From Acanthochromis polyacanthus (lineage: Eukaryota > Chordata > Actinopteri > Pomacentridae): a stretch of DNA of 64,000 nucleotides. The DNA lies in assembly GCF_021347895.1 (NCBI RefSeq), contig NC_067121.1, positions 18,115,962 through 18,179,961 on the forward strand. Reading direction: 5' to 3'. Below are positions 12,083 through 23,824 of this stretch, one piece after another (the first letter of the stretch is position 1; every line of letters starts with the position of its first letter). Under the pieces are notes generated by a model. It did not search any database. It was not told the DNA's origin and saw only the letters and a program-made list of their open reading frames with translations. Made by a program: the position numbers and the translations under genes.

Positions 12083-12412
12083 TACACACTACCATTCACA
12101 CTTTTATTCATGTACTAACAGAATTGCACAAGGGTTTCCTAATCATCAATCAGCCTTTCAACATCATTAGCTAATACAATGTAGCATTAGAACACAGGAG
12201 TGATGGTTGCTGGAAATGTTCCTCTGTACTCCTATGGAGATATTCCATTAAAAATCAGCCGTTAATCATCCAGCTAGAATAGTTATTTACCACATTAACA
12301 ATGTCTAGACTGTATCTCTGATTCATTTAATGTCATCTTTATTGAAAAAAAATATTTTTTTAAAAAAATAGGGACATTTCTAAGTGATCCCAAACTTCTG
12401 AACAGTAGTGTA
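12083..12412 (-). mobile_element. Tc1-type MITE, near full length
   Basis: Runs TACACACTACCATTCACAC, ATTGCACAAGGGTTTCCTAA, AGCCTTTCAACATCATTAGC, ATTCCATTAAAAATCAGCCG, CAATGTCTAGACTGTATCTC, to CCCAAACTTCTGAACAGTAG. Opposite in orientation to the copies at 20708 and 29213. The left terminal repeat is partly deleted. Confidence 0.8.
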
Positions 12413-12944
12413 CGTCTGCTTTACTTATTTGGGAACTTTAGTACTCAAGATTATTGTGTCTCTAGCCTGTGCTGCTCTGTATGTACACTCCTGTTAATCA
12501 ATTGTCCTACACAATTAATACATAAATGTGAAAGAAAGCAATAAAAAAGTTTGCTACCTCTGCAGCATAGGAGAAGGACACCCAGAACGAAGCAGAAACA
12601 GAACAGCTACCACAAATGCAGCATTTTCAGACACAAAAATTAGGCACTGAGATTTTGTCTCTTTGTGCTTGCTTTACATCTATAAATCTTTCTTGGTGGT
12701 GTATATTAAATTTGTATATATTAATTGTCACATCACACAGAAGATCTGTGAACAAGAGCAACTTGTTATTGCATCACAATAAGTTATTGACAAACTGCTC
12801 AATAAATGTGGATCAAATGTAGTTTTTGGCCAAGGAATGTTACGTTGATTCTCTGAATTAATTTATCAATCTGTATGTACAAAGCTACAGTGTCTGTGTG
12901 TGTATGCTGATGTTTACTATTTCCAGTGGACACTTCAACCTGAC

Positions 12945-13155
12945 TGTACACTAATCCATGGGAAACTATGTTACTGAGGGGACAAAAATTGAGGTCCCTC
13001 CAGGTAGAGGCAGCTGGATTTAGGGTAGATGGTACAAGTAGGCTTAGATTAGGGTAAGAGTTAGGCTATGATAATAAAAGTTCAGGGAATAGTCAAGGGA
13101 ATGCGTTATTCCAATGAGTAACTCCCATAGGGATAACAAAATAATGTGTGTGTGC
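12945..13155 (-). repeat. Diverged CCCTAA-type repeat (type B)
   Basis: TTAGATTAGGGTAAGAGTTA, GGGAATGCGTTATTCCAATG and CTCCCATAGGGATAACAA, followed by a short GT run, follow the block order of the element at 40277-40553. Strongly diverged. Confidence 0.5.
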
Positions 13156-13312
13156 ATTGTCATTAACTGTGGTGTCCGTTTACTGTGAGCTCAAACAGTG
13201 AACGATAAATGAATAACCCCGCTGTCACCTCCCCATTCCTCCGTCTCTTTCCCAGTTTGTTCGACTGTTCTCTAATCATATTACAGGCTTTCAGCTAGAG
13301 TAAATGGCCAGT

Positions 13313-13342
13313 GTGTGTGTGTGTATGTGTGTGTGTGTGTGT
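13313..13342 (+). repeat. Short (GT)n run
   Basis: About 14 GT units with one interruption. Confidence 0.9.
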
Positions 13343-14115
13343 ATGGTATCAGCATTATTACATTTTTATATAACTGAGATCCCCACTGAGACACAGTGCA
13401 CGAAGTCAGTCTTTTAATAACACACAGAGAGGCAGAGAATGAAAAGAAGCGTACCGTATAGTTTTACATTAATGATGGATATGTAACAAACACCGGGACA
13501 AAAAAGGAAAATCTACAAAAAATGCAGATACATGATTGAACTATGTCTATTTAAGCCTGCCAGTATTTCTCTATGAATTGGATCTGGTCCGCCAGATGTA
13601 ATTTGCCCTATGTAACTCACCAATATTGCATTGTTGGTGAATAGATATATATTTAAAAAAAAGAAAGCTTTTCTCTCTCTCAACATAGAGACTGTATCTT
13701 TTTTCAGATTGTGCAGTGTCGGGAAGAAACGTGGGGGAAGAAACCAGGAGAACAACATGAACGACACGACAGAGGTCTGGCCAGGTGTCACCCCGAGAGA
13801 CTCAGCTGTTGATGGTATTTTAGGTCATGTGGTATGTGCCCTTGGTCAAGAGGTTGTAGACAATGTTGACTGACAACTGCTCCTTCCTGTCCATCAGATG
13901 TTTCTGATGGGTGGAAATGCAAATGTGACATAAAGCATGGCAATGCTACTGTGCCAGCTCCATCTGAAATGACTGCAGGATGAATGATCGCAACACAGGA
14001 ATGAAATTCCAAGACAGTTTGTCCTATGTTCCGATTCCGATTTATGAAATGCTTGTCATACACTGACCCATATTATCAGTGTTGTTCACACTTTGAGAAA
14101 ACAGCTACTTGTGAA
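13343..14115. other. No recognisable feature
   Basis: Intergenic. A reading frame at 13631-13873 follows a pyrimidine-rich TTTTTTCAG but no domain was recognised. Confidence 0.4.
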
Positions 14116-14176
14116 ACATGTCTGTCTGTCTGTCTGTCTCCGTCCGTCCGTCCGTCCGTCCGTCCATCCATCCATC
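14116..14176 (+). repeat. Compound (GTCT)n(GTCC)n(ATCC)n microsatellite
   Basis: Tetranucleotide runs that pass directly into the CCATCCATCC start of the dispersed repeat. Confidence 0.9.
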
Positions 14177-14505
14177 CTCTATACACCACTTAATCCTCAT
14201 TAGGGTTGTGGGGGCTGGAGTCTATCACATCTGACTAAGGGTGAAGGCAGGGGTACCCAGACAGGTCACCAGCCTACATATACAGACAAACAGTCACTCT
14301 CACATTCACACGTACAGACAATTTAGAGTCACCAATTAACCTCAGCATGTTTTTGGACTGTGGGAGGAAGCCGAAATACCCGGAAAATCCATGCATGCAC
14401 AGGAAAACATACAAACTCCATGCAGAAAGATCCTGGGAAGGCAGGGACGTGAACCACAGATCTTCTAGCTGCAAGGCAAAAGTGCTAACCATCAAGCCAC
14501 TGTAA
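14161..14505 (+). repeat. Dispersed repeat (CTATACACCACTTAATCC type)
   Basis: Good copy: CTCTATACACCACTTAATCC, TCATTAGGGTTGTGGGGGCT, GGAGTCTATCACATCTGACT, CAATTTAGAGTCACCAATTA, GGACTGTGGGAGGAAGCCGA and the closing GTGCTAACCATCAAGCCACT block. Confidence 0.88.
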
Positions 14506-16135
14506 AACATGCAACAATTAAAAATCTTAAAGATTTGAAGCATCTAAATCACATTTAGGAGAGAAAAACTGCTGTGTCCCTGAGCAGAGTGTGGCACTGA
14601 GACAGTGAATCCCCCAGCCAGTGAAACTGTCACAGCTGGGCTTGTGAAATGGTCCTACGGGTGTTTTTTTTTTAACTGGTATTAGTTCAGCTTGTGTCCA
14701 CTCATTCTGGAATATTCCATTCAGACTGACATCTCTTGTATCGGTCAGCCTGCATCTGCTGACCCTCTTGACCAGGGGCTGGATGCAGCCAGAGTTTGGT
14801 AAACTAGTGCTGCTGTCAGGAATTCTATTAATCTAATTGTTACACAACTGAAATGCCAGTGATATGATGTAATTCCACTAGGGCCATGCTCTCAGAGTTA
14901 TACAATCAAACAGTCAGTTGAAAGAAGAGCAACTTGACTTCGTTTCCTAGTTGATCTGATTCCCATTGTCTATTCTTTTCTACATCCATTATTAGTTGTA
15001 GTATTAGTTTAGGATGGGGTATGTTGACTCTTAAGTTTAATAAAGAAATGTTGATATATATAGTAGATGCCTCATCAAATAGTGTATATGTTTTCAGTTT
15101 ATGTGGTTTATTCATTAGGTCAACATGTCATGAATATTTTCAGTGCTCATTTCGGCCTACAAATAATAGAAGAAGCTCATCTGATCGGGAAATGTTCCAC
15201 TTTGTCCAGTTAACACATAAAATAATTGCATTTTTTCTAAAAATGAATTTGTAGTAGTTTCATGAGTTGTTCAATGTTTAAACTGTATTGCAGACAAGCT
15301 TGTAGTGTACAGGGGCAAGCTAGTCATCATGGTGGCAGAACGCAACAAAAATAGACATATGGCATGAATAATTGATATCACAGTGATATTTGACATTTTT
15401 AGATAAGTGGTATTGGTATTTTTTTCTCAACCAATTATCACAAAATAATTGAATTACTATGTTGAGCAGGTGAGACATGGTTGAAAGTGTAAAAAAAACA
15501 TTTCAGTCTTCCACAAGCATGCATGTGTGGCAGTTATACAGAAAAGACCCCAATAATTCACTTTTCAGTGTTAACATGTGGTGCAGGTGGAACTTACTTT
15601 GCTGACGATATAAGTCTACGATTACTGCTTAGAGGTCTGCTGTACTTCTTAGCTTGCGGTTAACTTTATCTTGAGTACCATAACATCTTCTTACATCTGA
15701 TTAACTTTAACACCCTACTCTGACAGACACATCAGACTAGCAGAGAAACAACATGGAAAAACTGAACAAGACGCACAGCCATTGCCTCGTATCTAGCAGC
15801 TAATTAAGCCACAAATTACCCTGAAACAGTGTCTGATAAGCAATAATTAATGTTTCAAGACAAAGACTTTAGTGGTAATGAAAGAGAACAAAGAAAGATT
15901 AAGAACACAGAAGAACACTGTAAAGAAATGCAGAAGACACACTGTTGCTGATCTCAATCAATCAATCTCACAATAAACAGGAGAGCACCGTAGAGTCATG
16001 TCACACTAAAACGGCATCACTCCTGTCTTCCTATTTCTGTTGTACATATTTAGGTATAGCAACCATTATTCATAAGGAGCCCAGTTAAGAATGAGAGGTT
16101 CCTTGCTAACAAATGCTATTAAATCATTTTTTATG
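14506..16135. other. No recognisable feature
   Basis: AT-rich intergenic sequence with no supported ORF. Confidence 0.45.
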
Positions 16136-16775
16136 TGCACTACTGTTCAAAACTTTGGGGTCACTTAGAAACATCCTTATTTTTCAAAGAAAACCAGTTT
16201 CTTTCAATGAAGACAACATTAAATGAATCAGAAATACAGTCTAGACATTGTTTATGTTGTAAATGACTATTCTAGATGGAAACATCTGATTTTTAATGGA
16301 ATATCTACATTGCACATTATATGTGCAATTTCCTGACATATTCATTCTATTTACTGGTTCTTATTCCATTTAATTTCCCTCCCATATTGTATATATCTGG
16401 CCTCCTTTGCAGTTGTCGTTTTTATTGTTTTATTATATAGGTACATTTGATTTTATTAGTTAATGTTGATATTTTATTTCTTATTGCTCGTTGTTGTGCG
16501 TTGTCCAGCGGAAGCTATTTATATTTTCATCATGCCATGTATGATGACAATGAAACCATTCTATTCTATTCTATTCTACAGGGGTACAGAGGCCCATTTC
16601 CAGCAACCATCACTCCTGTGTTTAATGTTACATTGTGTTAGCTAATGGTGTTGAAAGGCTAATTGATTATTAGAAAATTCTTGTGCAATTTTGTAAGCGC
16701 ATGAATGAAAGTGTGAGTTTTCATGGAAAACATGAAATAGCCTGGGTAACTGCAAACTTTTTAACGGTAGTGTAT
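16136..16775 (+). mobile_element. Tc1-type MITE split by a LINE tail
   Basis: Left half 16136-16307 (CACTACTGTTCAAAACTTTG ... TTAATGGAATATCTACA) and right half 16578-16775 (GGGGTACAGAGGCCCATTTC ... AACTTTTTAACGGTAGTGTA) together match the uninterrupted copies. The break is at the point where other copies read ATCTACATAGGGGTACAGAG. Confidence 0.82.
16308..16577 (+). mobile_element. LINE 3'-end insertion inside the MITE
   Basis: TTGCACATTATATGTGCAAT ... GATGACAATGAAACCATTCT followed by ATTCT repeats. TCTACA is present on both sides of the insertion, a possible short target duplication. Confidence 0.75.
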
Positions 16776-17156
16776 ATCGGTTACATGTGTCAGTTAATGG
16801 ACTTTCCTGTTTGGCAATAATAGATACATTCGTCTTAAAAAAAACAAAGCAGCTGATTTCTACAGGAGAGTTTATCAAAGCTGGCAGTGGGCAAGAGGCA
16901 GGAACACCCTGAACAGGCCAAATGTCAGTCACAGAGGAAAAAAAAACACTGATGATTTTGCATGGGAGAGGGTAACACAATGCTGCTAAATATTTGGGTT
17001 TCACTCTAAAAGATGTCAGCAGAATATTCATTCATCTACTTCATAACAGCATGGCAGGCTGTAAAGATCAGACTACAAAACATGTTTCTGTTTTCTGCGC
17101 AATGAGTTAATCACAAATACAGCATTCACTGCAATTAGAAATGTTCTCTTAATTAA
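16776..17156. other. Mostly featureless; trace of the dispersed repeat near 16880-16935
   Basis: GGAACACCCTGAACAGGCCA resembles the ACACCCTGGACAGGTC block of the dispersed repeat. Nothing else seen. Confidence 0.35.
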
Positions 17157-18028
17157 CGAGGGCTGAAACGAGTTATTTGATTAACTGGATTACTAAAATT
17201 CATCGAAGCAAAAATTGTCTGAATTGAGGTTTCGTTTAATCTACTACATCCGGACCCAGATCCATAATCAATAAATTATAATGGCATTTTAATTTTGACG
17301 GGATGCTTCTATTTTAACCAGGGCAGCTTTTCTAGTGTTTACAGCATTTATCAGATCAGAGGCTCAACCACGAAGGCAGCTGGACATAGTCAGGCTTTAT
17401 TTGTGTCAGTTGGCTTGACAAAAACTAAAACCTCAGTCAGAGTTAACAGGTATGAAGTGTTACTTTCTTTGTTAACTCAAAGTTTCTGCTTCAAACTCGA
17501 GGATATTTCACACATCATTTGACTGATTTTCCGCACAAAATAAACCGATCGCTGCTTCAGTCAACAGGTTGTTTTAATGAAAAACAATGAGGGACATAAA
17601 ATTTATGACGCTTTAAAGTTTCTACTGGAAATTGTGTCAGACAGGTAGAAAACTGTTAAATGTGTGTTAATGTATTCATTTTACTGACAGACTAACAGAC
17701 AGCTGCACAATAAAACCATCAAACTTCATGTATTCAAACATAATATGGTATTGAAGGGCACGTAGGTTTGACACTGTCTCATAATGAAGGAAATCACTTT
17801 AATTTGTGCCCAAACCAAAGTGAAACTAATGTTACTGATTGAATATTGTCTGTGATAAATACTAATAAACTAACCAAACATAAAAACACGTTTATGTGAT
17901 TTCTGCATCATCCAAATACATGTCAGGTTCCCATAGCTTTGAGTTTTAGTTGAATACCCCTGTAGTCAACTGGGTATTGTACATATATAGTATATATGTA
18001 CAACACCCTGTACTATAGCTGCAGCCCA
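17157..18028 (+). mobile_element. hAT-like non-coding repeat, copy b
   Basis: Starts GAGGGCTGAAACGAGTTATT and ends TATAGCTGCAGCCC. It is colinear with copies a and c through GTTTAATCTACTACATCC, AAAACCTCAGTCAGAGTTAA, ATCATTTGACTGATTTTCCG, CAGACAGCTGCACAATAAAA and TGAGTTTTAGTTGAATACCC. No coding capacity. Confidence 0.72.
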
Positions 18029-19534
18029 ATAATTAACCTGTCTGCTAACAATACGACTAACCATGTTAAATGATGAAACATTTTAAATGTATTGCCTGAT
18101 TTTTCCTAAATCATGAAGACTACTTCTGATTAATCTATTTATCAGTTAAAACTATAGCCGACACATGATGATGACACACAATGACATCATCAAATGAAGT
18201 GCAGTCAGTCTCAATAAACCTCGGTCATGCTCACCTAAAACAAGAGTCTTGTATTATTACTTCCTGAGAACATAAAACTTCTACATTCAAACCAGTGGAC
18301 TTACCACAAGAGCAGTTCCTGGAATTCCAAACAGTTATCAGGAATTTGATAACTTGGTGAATTACAATGCATGCAATCACAGAACATATGGTTGCCCATG
18401 GTAACAGCAGGCCTGCCTTGATTCACGATAAAGATAAAACTTAGACAAAAATTTGCATCAGAAGTTTTGCACTCAGATTTCACTAACGGAAATTAAGACA
18501 AAGTTGTATTTAAAGAAATGTTTGTTTTGAAATACCCAAGATCACTGTAACACTAAAATAAAAATCGGAAAAACAAAGGAAAGCAACCCTGTGAGGCAGC
18601 AGGGAGCACTGAAGAAGGGACACACAACTGCTAAGCTGATGTCTGTCCAAGCTAATGAGTTTACCTCTACCACAGATCACATCTTACAGACTTACCCTAC
18701 CTCCTTAATCACTGTGACAATCGAGGACAGGTTTTTCTTCACCAGCCCACCAGAAATTAATAGGCTCAGTAAACATCTCTGAAGCCATTCTGACAGGACA
18801 GCTCCTTCCTCGGTCTTTGTTTGAGTGAGTTCTATTTTCAGTTAGATTAGTTTCTGAACTGATGCTGCCAGTGCTTCTGTTTCTTGACCAGACCGACTGT
18901 TGACCAAACAGAGACAGACATCTCTAGAAAGAAGGAAGAGGAGAGAAGAAAAAGCAGCTTGGTATTTAGGCCTGTAGTGTGCTTCAGGGCAGCATGATAT
19001 TGCCTGGAATTCCAGAAGAAGCAATGCCAACATCAGATCAGAGACTAATCCCTATGAGAAGCAAACAAGGAAACAAGGAAGAGACATTATTGTCCAAACA
19101 CTTCTAAACAGGTTTCAAACAAGTTCCCAGAGGCTATATATTTTTAACATCTACTCCAGAGTAATACATAAATGTGAAAATTGTCCAAAATGCTTATCTT
19201 TTCTGCTTGAGGTCTGCTCTAGGATCAGTGGTAGCACAAGCTGCACTGCCACAGAATTATTGTTAACTAGATCAACGCAGCACAAAGGTTAATCCAGGCG
19301 CCAGTGCCACAGATAGACAGTTAGTAGGCTGAACTCTAGCTTTAGTGGCTTCAATCCAGTCACCCAATACCTACATGCACAGGCATGCACACAAACATTG
19401 ACACGCACACTTGAATCTGTATCTTGGGTGACACAAAATGGAGGCATATAACAACTTGTATTAAAGGGACAGTGTGGCATAAAATTTTTATCACAGTATA
19501 CAGTCATATCACATTATATTATGCTTCCATGTGA
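18029..19534. other. No recognisable feature
   Basis: Intergenic sequence without supported ORF or repeat termini. Confidence 0.45.
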
Positions 19535-20175
19535 CGCATAATTACTCCACCAAGAGATGCAGCGGAGTTATGTGGCGATTGGCATTAGTTTGTTTGTCCA
19601 TCTGTCTGTCTGTCTATTCACAACATTACTCAAAAACGGACAAACGGATTTGGATGAAGTTTTCACTTAAGTGTCAGAAATGACACAAGGACCAAGTGAT
19701 TAGATTTTGGCAGTAGTCTGGCTTATAGTCTGGATCCACAATTTTTTTAAAGATTTGTGTCACGAGATAGTGGCACAGTGTCACTGTAACTATGACAAGT
19801 GAACACTACATCAGCTGCCTGCTGATGATTACATGATTGCGATCCTACCACAAATCGATCATGGCGGACTAATCGGGACTAATCTGTTGGAAATGATACA
19901 AGGAACAATGGATTAAACTGTGGGGGTTTCTGAGTCCCATCAATTTCTGCCATCCGCGACATATTTAGGTCATGCAATCCATACATAACGTACACATGCA
20001 TAACACACGCCTGTGCTCAGTGCAAGGTCATTTTGTTTGTGGGTACATCTATATTAAATGGCCACATTCTAAGTTGCCGTAATTTCTAAACATCAATAAC
20101 TAATAAACAAATGCTGCATGTCTAAAACAAACTGTTGCATTTCTGACAATGCCATATGGGGGAATGAACAATCTT
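19535..20175 (-). repeat. Dispersed repeat 'AAGAAAAGCACTC' family, long copy
   Basis: Contains the inverse of blocks in the copies at 56184 and 60228: GATTAGATTTTGGCAGTAGT, ATCAGCTGCCTGCTGATGAT, ACATGATTGCGATCCTACCA. It also carries a further segment, ATTTCTGACAATGCCATATG and TAAATGGCCACATTCTAAG, that survives in the deleted copy at 62449. Confidence 0.75.
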
Positions 20176-20707
20176 AGTGGAGTTCAACTTCCTGGTAGGA
20201 AGTCTTGGGTCATGGCCATTTATGGTGCCAAAATGTGTTCATACATTTTCATATCTACCCAGACCTGGAAGAACTCTTCACAAACATCAGCTCTTTACAC
20301 ATTCACCTACCTTCACCTTCCACACTGTTGCTTGAAGCTGATGTGCAGCTGTACTTTAGTACTCATTTTATTCACCCACTTTCAATATTTTACAGGATAA
20401 TCAGTTGATCATTTACAACAATTGCTGTTGATCTCTATCCTTGTGAACGCCTGATGTTTTTGCAATAGAACGTTAGTGTTACCACTGTGAAATGTTGCCT
20501 TTGTCTTTGGAGAGGTTTGCCATATTGGTACATCAGTTAAAAAGATAAAGCAAAGTTGAACATTGACATAACTAAGTTATCTAAATATAATGCCACTCAC
20601 TGAATCCTTGAAACATGTAAACACATACACACCAAGAGCATTTCAACATTTTTTAAGTTTATGTCATTCTAAATCTTGATACCAAGACTTTGATTTTACT
20701 GCAAATG

Positions 20708-20937
20708 TATACTACCGTTCAAAAGTTTGGGGTCACTTAGAAATGTCCTTTTTTTTTTTTTTTTTTTAAAGAAAAGCAGTTTCTTCAATGAAGAAAACAT
20801 TAAATTAATCAAAAATAGAGTCTAGACATTGATAATGTGGCTAATGACTATTCTGGCTGGAAAGAACAAAAGTGTGAGTTTTGATAGTAAACATGAAATA
20901 GTCTGGGTGACCCCAAACTTTTAAATGGTAGTATATA
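20708..20937 (+). mobile_element. Tc1-type MITE with internal deletion
   Basis: Both ends intact: TATACTACCGTTCAAAAGTT and CAAACTTTTAAATGGTAGTATA-type inverse. An internal deletion joins TTCTGGCTGGAAAG to AACAAAAGTGTGAG. Contains a poly-T run at 20751-20767. Confidence 0.85.
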
Positions 20938-21373
20938 TCAGTTCAAAATTTTGATTACCAGCCTCTTTGTTTACTAACAATCACATCAATACCAGAAAAA
21001 CAAATTGGTGAACCTCTGCACCTAAATCATCTTTTAAAACAGTCATAATGCTAAGGTGACGTAGCCAAAAGAATGGGACAATAAACGGAAAACACAGTAT
21101 TTTACAGGCACATCAATATATGAAAATTGCTCACTAACCAGACCAAAGGTTACAACAACTCAAATCATCACACAGACAGAGCTGCTGCTGACAGTGGAAC
21201 TGGAGAGGGGAGCCAACGTAGCTTCAGCTACTTGGTGCTCCACTTTAGCTTCATGTTGGACAGAATGATGACAACACCCGCCTTTGTTATCAGGGACGCC
21301 AAAGCAGAAAGGTTTAACATCTCTAATCTGATTGGGGCAGCCATCTGGAAGTCCCTCCCCCACCATCCTGGTG

Positions 21374-21408
21374 CACGCACGCACGCACGCACGCACACAC
21401 GCACACGC

Positions 21409-21496
<88 letters not shown>
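21374..21496 (+). repeat. Compound (GCAC)n(CA)n microsatellite
   Basis: CGCA tetranucleotides grading into a long pure CA run. Long HT/CV/RV frames on both strands are artefacts of it. Confidence 0.98.
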
Positions 21497-21498
<2 letters not shown>

Positions 21499-21621
21499 AA
21501 CATTTGACACTGCATTTCCTCGAGGCCATGGTGATACACTCAACACATCTGAAGTAGAAAGTAGATTGGATGTACAGTTGTCAAAATATGTCAAGAACAG
21601 GCAGACAAAGACACACACAAT

Positions 21622-21690
21622 CTAGGGCTGAGCAATAAATCGATTTCAAATCTAAATTTGAAACAATGCCATTCGCAAATCCCAAATCTC
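21622..21690 (+). mobile_element. Terminal fragment of a hAT element
   Basis: CTAGGGCTGAGCAATAAATCGA matches the left end of the hAT at 7891 (TAGGGCTGGGCAATAAATCGA) over about 20 bases, then diverges. No matching right end was found. Confidence 0.55.
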
Positions 21691-21699
21691 TTTACAAAC

Positions 21700-23820
21700 C
21701 AACAGAAGATCAGAAGAGCATGGTAAACCACTTCAACACCATCTTGTAGTTTGGAAAATCAGTAAGAGCATAAATATACTAAATACACGACTTTAACTTT
21801 AGGTATAATATTGTGTCTGCATGCGTCATGAAACGCCCCTATCATTTTCTGTACAAACACAAGAGATTGGTCGCAGGTACAAGTGAGTCAACATACAGAA
21901 TGACTGTATGAGGCTACTAGACCATCCTGAAAAAAGGCCCGACATAAAAAAACCAAGGTATTCATGAAGCACTTTCTAAAGACCTCACACACAGTGTATC
22001 TTCCAAATGGTAATATATACAAATAAAACGTATGCAAACCCCTCCAGTGTCATGTGTTTGTATGTGTGTATGTGTAACAGTAAGAGTGTGTACACTTATT
22101 TTCTGGGAATTCTGAGCTGACACAGAAAAGTCAGGGGCTGATGTACAAAAATCATTAAACCAATTAAAGCTCAACAGTTATGGTCAGAGAAGGGAATTAA
22201 ATAGCATGTTTAGAGGAAAACCTAAGAGTGTGTCTGCAGGTAAGTGTGGGGACAGAGAGATGCTGCACAAGGTTAAAAGATTTAAAGATGTTTAATCATA
22301 TCAAATCTGGTAAGTAGATGTTTATTTTCTTAATGTTTTTCAGTGTAAAGAACTTTCTAAGCATTTTAGCCTTCAGTAGAATGTGTACTATGTGCCTAAG
22401 ACGTTCCTGAGTGTTTTGACCAGGGAAGAACAATCAGGTACATCCATGTTAATCAGTGGACATGAACTGCAGCTATCACAAGTCCAACAATAATACCAGT
22501 CTGTTCACTGTCATTAAATGTGTACCCCTAAAGGAACAGAATAACACATCATTGTCCTAGAAAGTGTTTGCCTCACTGTTTGACTCCTGTTGGTGAACAA
22601 ATATGATTTTTTTTGTGTAGTGAATGACTACACATAAACCATGTCTCTAATCATCATTTCAACATCATTCAAATGTACCCTATCTTGTAATGTGTTGTAT
22701 CCACTAGCATTGCCCCCATTTGGACCAAATCATCCTTTAGCTGTTCCTGAGCACTGCAGCAATGGACCTAAAGCCCTAGTCAAAGCAGGAAAATCCCTGC
22801 CCGTTTGTTTTTGCCTGGACTAAATTATCTAGCATTACTCATCAAGACTGCTCACAGGTGCAATGCACTGTCAGCAAGGCTCTTACTGTGGCTTTCATGT
22901 AAATTTCCATGACTTTTGCTTTATTCCATAACTAGGCCAAGGAGCTTGAAAACCTAAAAATCTAGCTTGCAGAGCAGACTGTAGCACATACGAGTGTGTA
23001 CAACATGGAAAACACTGAAAAAAGATGGTGCTTAGAAAATACTATTAATCATTTAAGTTTTCGCGAGAACTAAAGAGAAAAAGGCAACACTAAGAGCTGA
23101 AACTAACCAAAGAAAAGTTAAAAAGCATGCATTTATAAAAACATCATGTCTGATGTAATGGAAATCAGCTTTCTTGCAATTCTGCATGTTTTATAATGAT
23201 GAAGGTGTAAAATAAGCACTGCCAAAATACAAACACATTTATGAGCACTAACCCACACACAGTTACCCTGAAAGTTGAGCTTCTGACATGTTATATGCTA
23301 AAGTGGGGGACAATTGTGCCGTCTGCTGCAGTTTTAACATAAGTTCAGTGAAACCACAGTAAAAACAATACTACTCTGACATACACCAATAAGACACAGA
23401 AATAGATCAAATTAAAACGTGTGAATTTCTAGACAATCTGGATAAACCAAAGCACTTCTGGTCTTCCATTGACAACAGATGACAAAATGGAATGAAATCA
23501 ATTCATAGCAGACCTGGATAGGATTCCAATTAAAGATACCTTGAAATCCATATGTGACATTTTATTATCTGAAGACAATTGTCTATTTATAGCTGTAAAT
23601 TTCAGTACAGCTAAAAAAAAAGAAGAGATTAAATGCCCTAGAGTGTAGTTTGAAAAAACAGTCTGCTATGTGACTACAAGATATAACCATGGCCCTCTTG
23701 TAACGCAAGTAATTGTACCTAAGTGGCCAGCCCTAGTTTTTACGTACCATCAAGAGAGGCAAGCCAGGCAAAGTTTGTTCAAACCGCCCTCCAAGCCAAA
23801 GAGCTCCTAATAACCAGCTG
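21700..23820. other. No recognisable feature
   Basis: About 2.1 kb of AT-rich intergenic sequence with only short chance ORFs. Confidence 0.45.
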
Positions 23821-23824
23821 TAGC

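Noticed and set aside
13788..14063. 91-codon minus-strand frame next to an 80-codon plus-strand frame
   Set aside because: No domain or conserved motif on either strand; mutual overlap suggests chance.
21160..21625. Several 68-152 codon frames on both strands
   Set aside because: All run through the CA/GCAC microsatellite and give only HT, CV or RV repeats joined to unrelated flanks.
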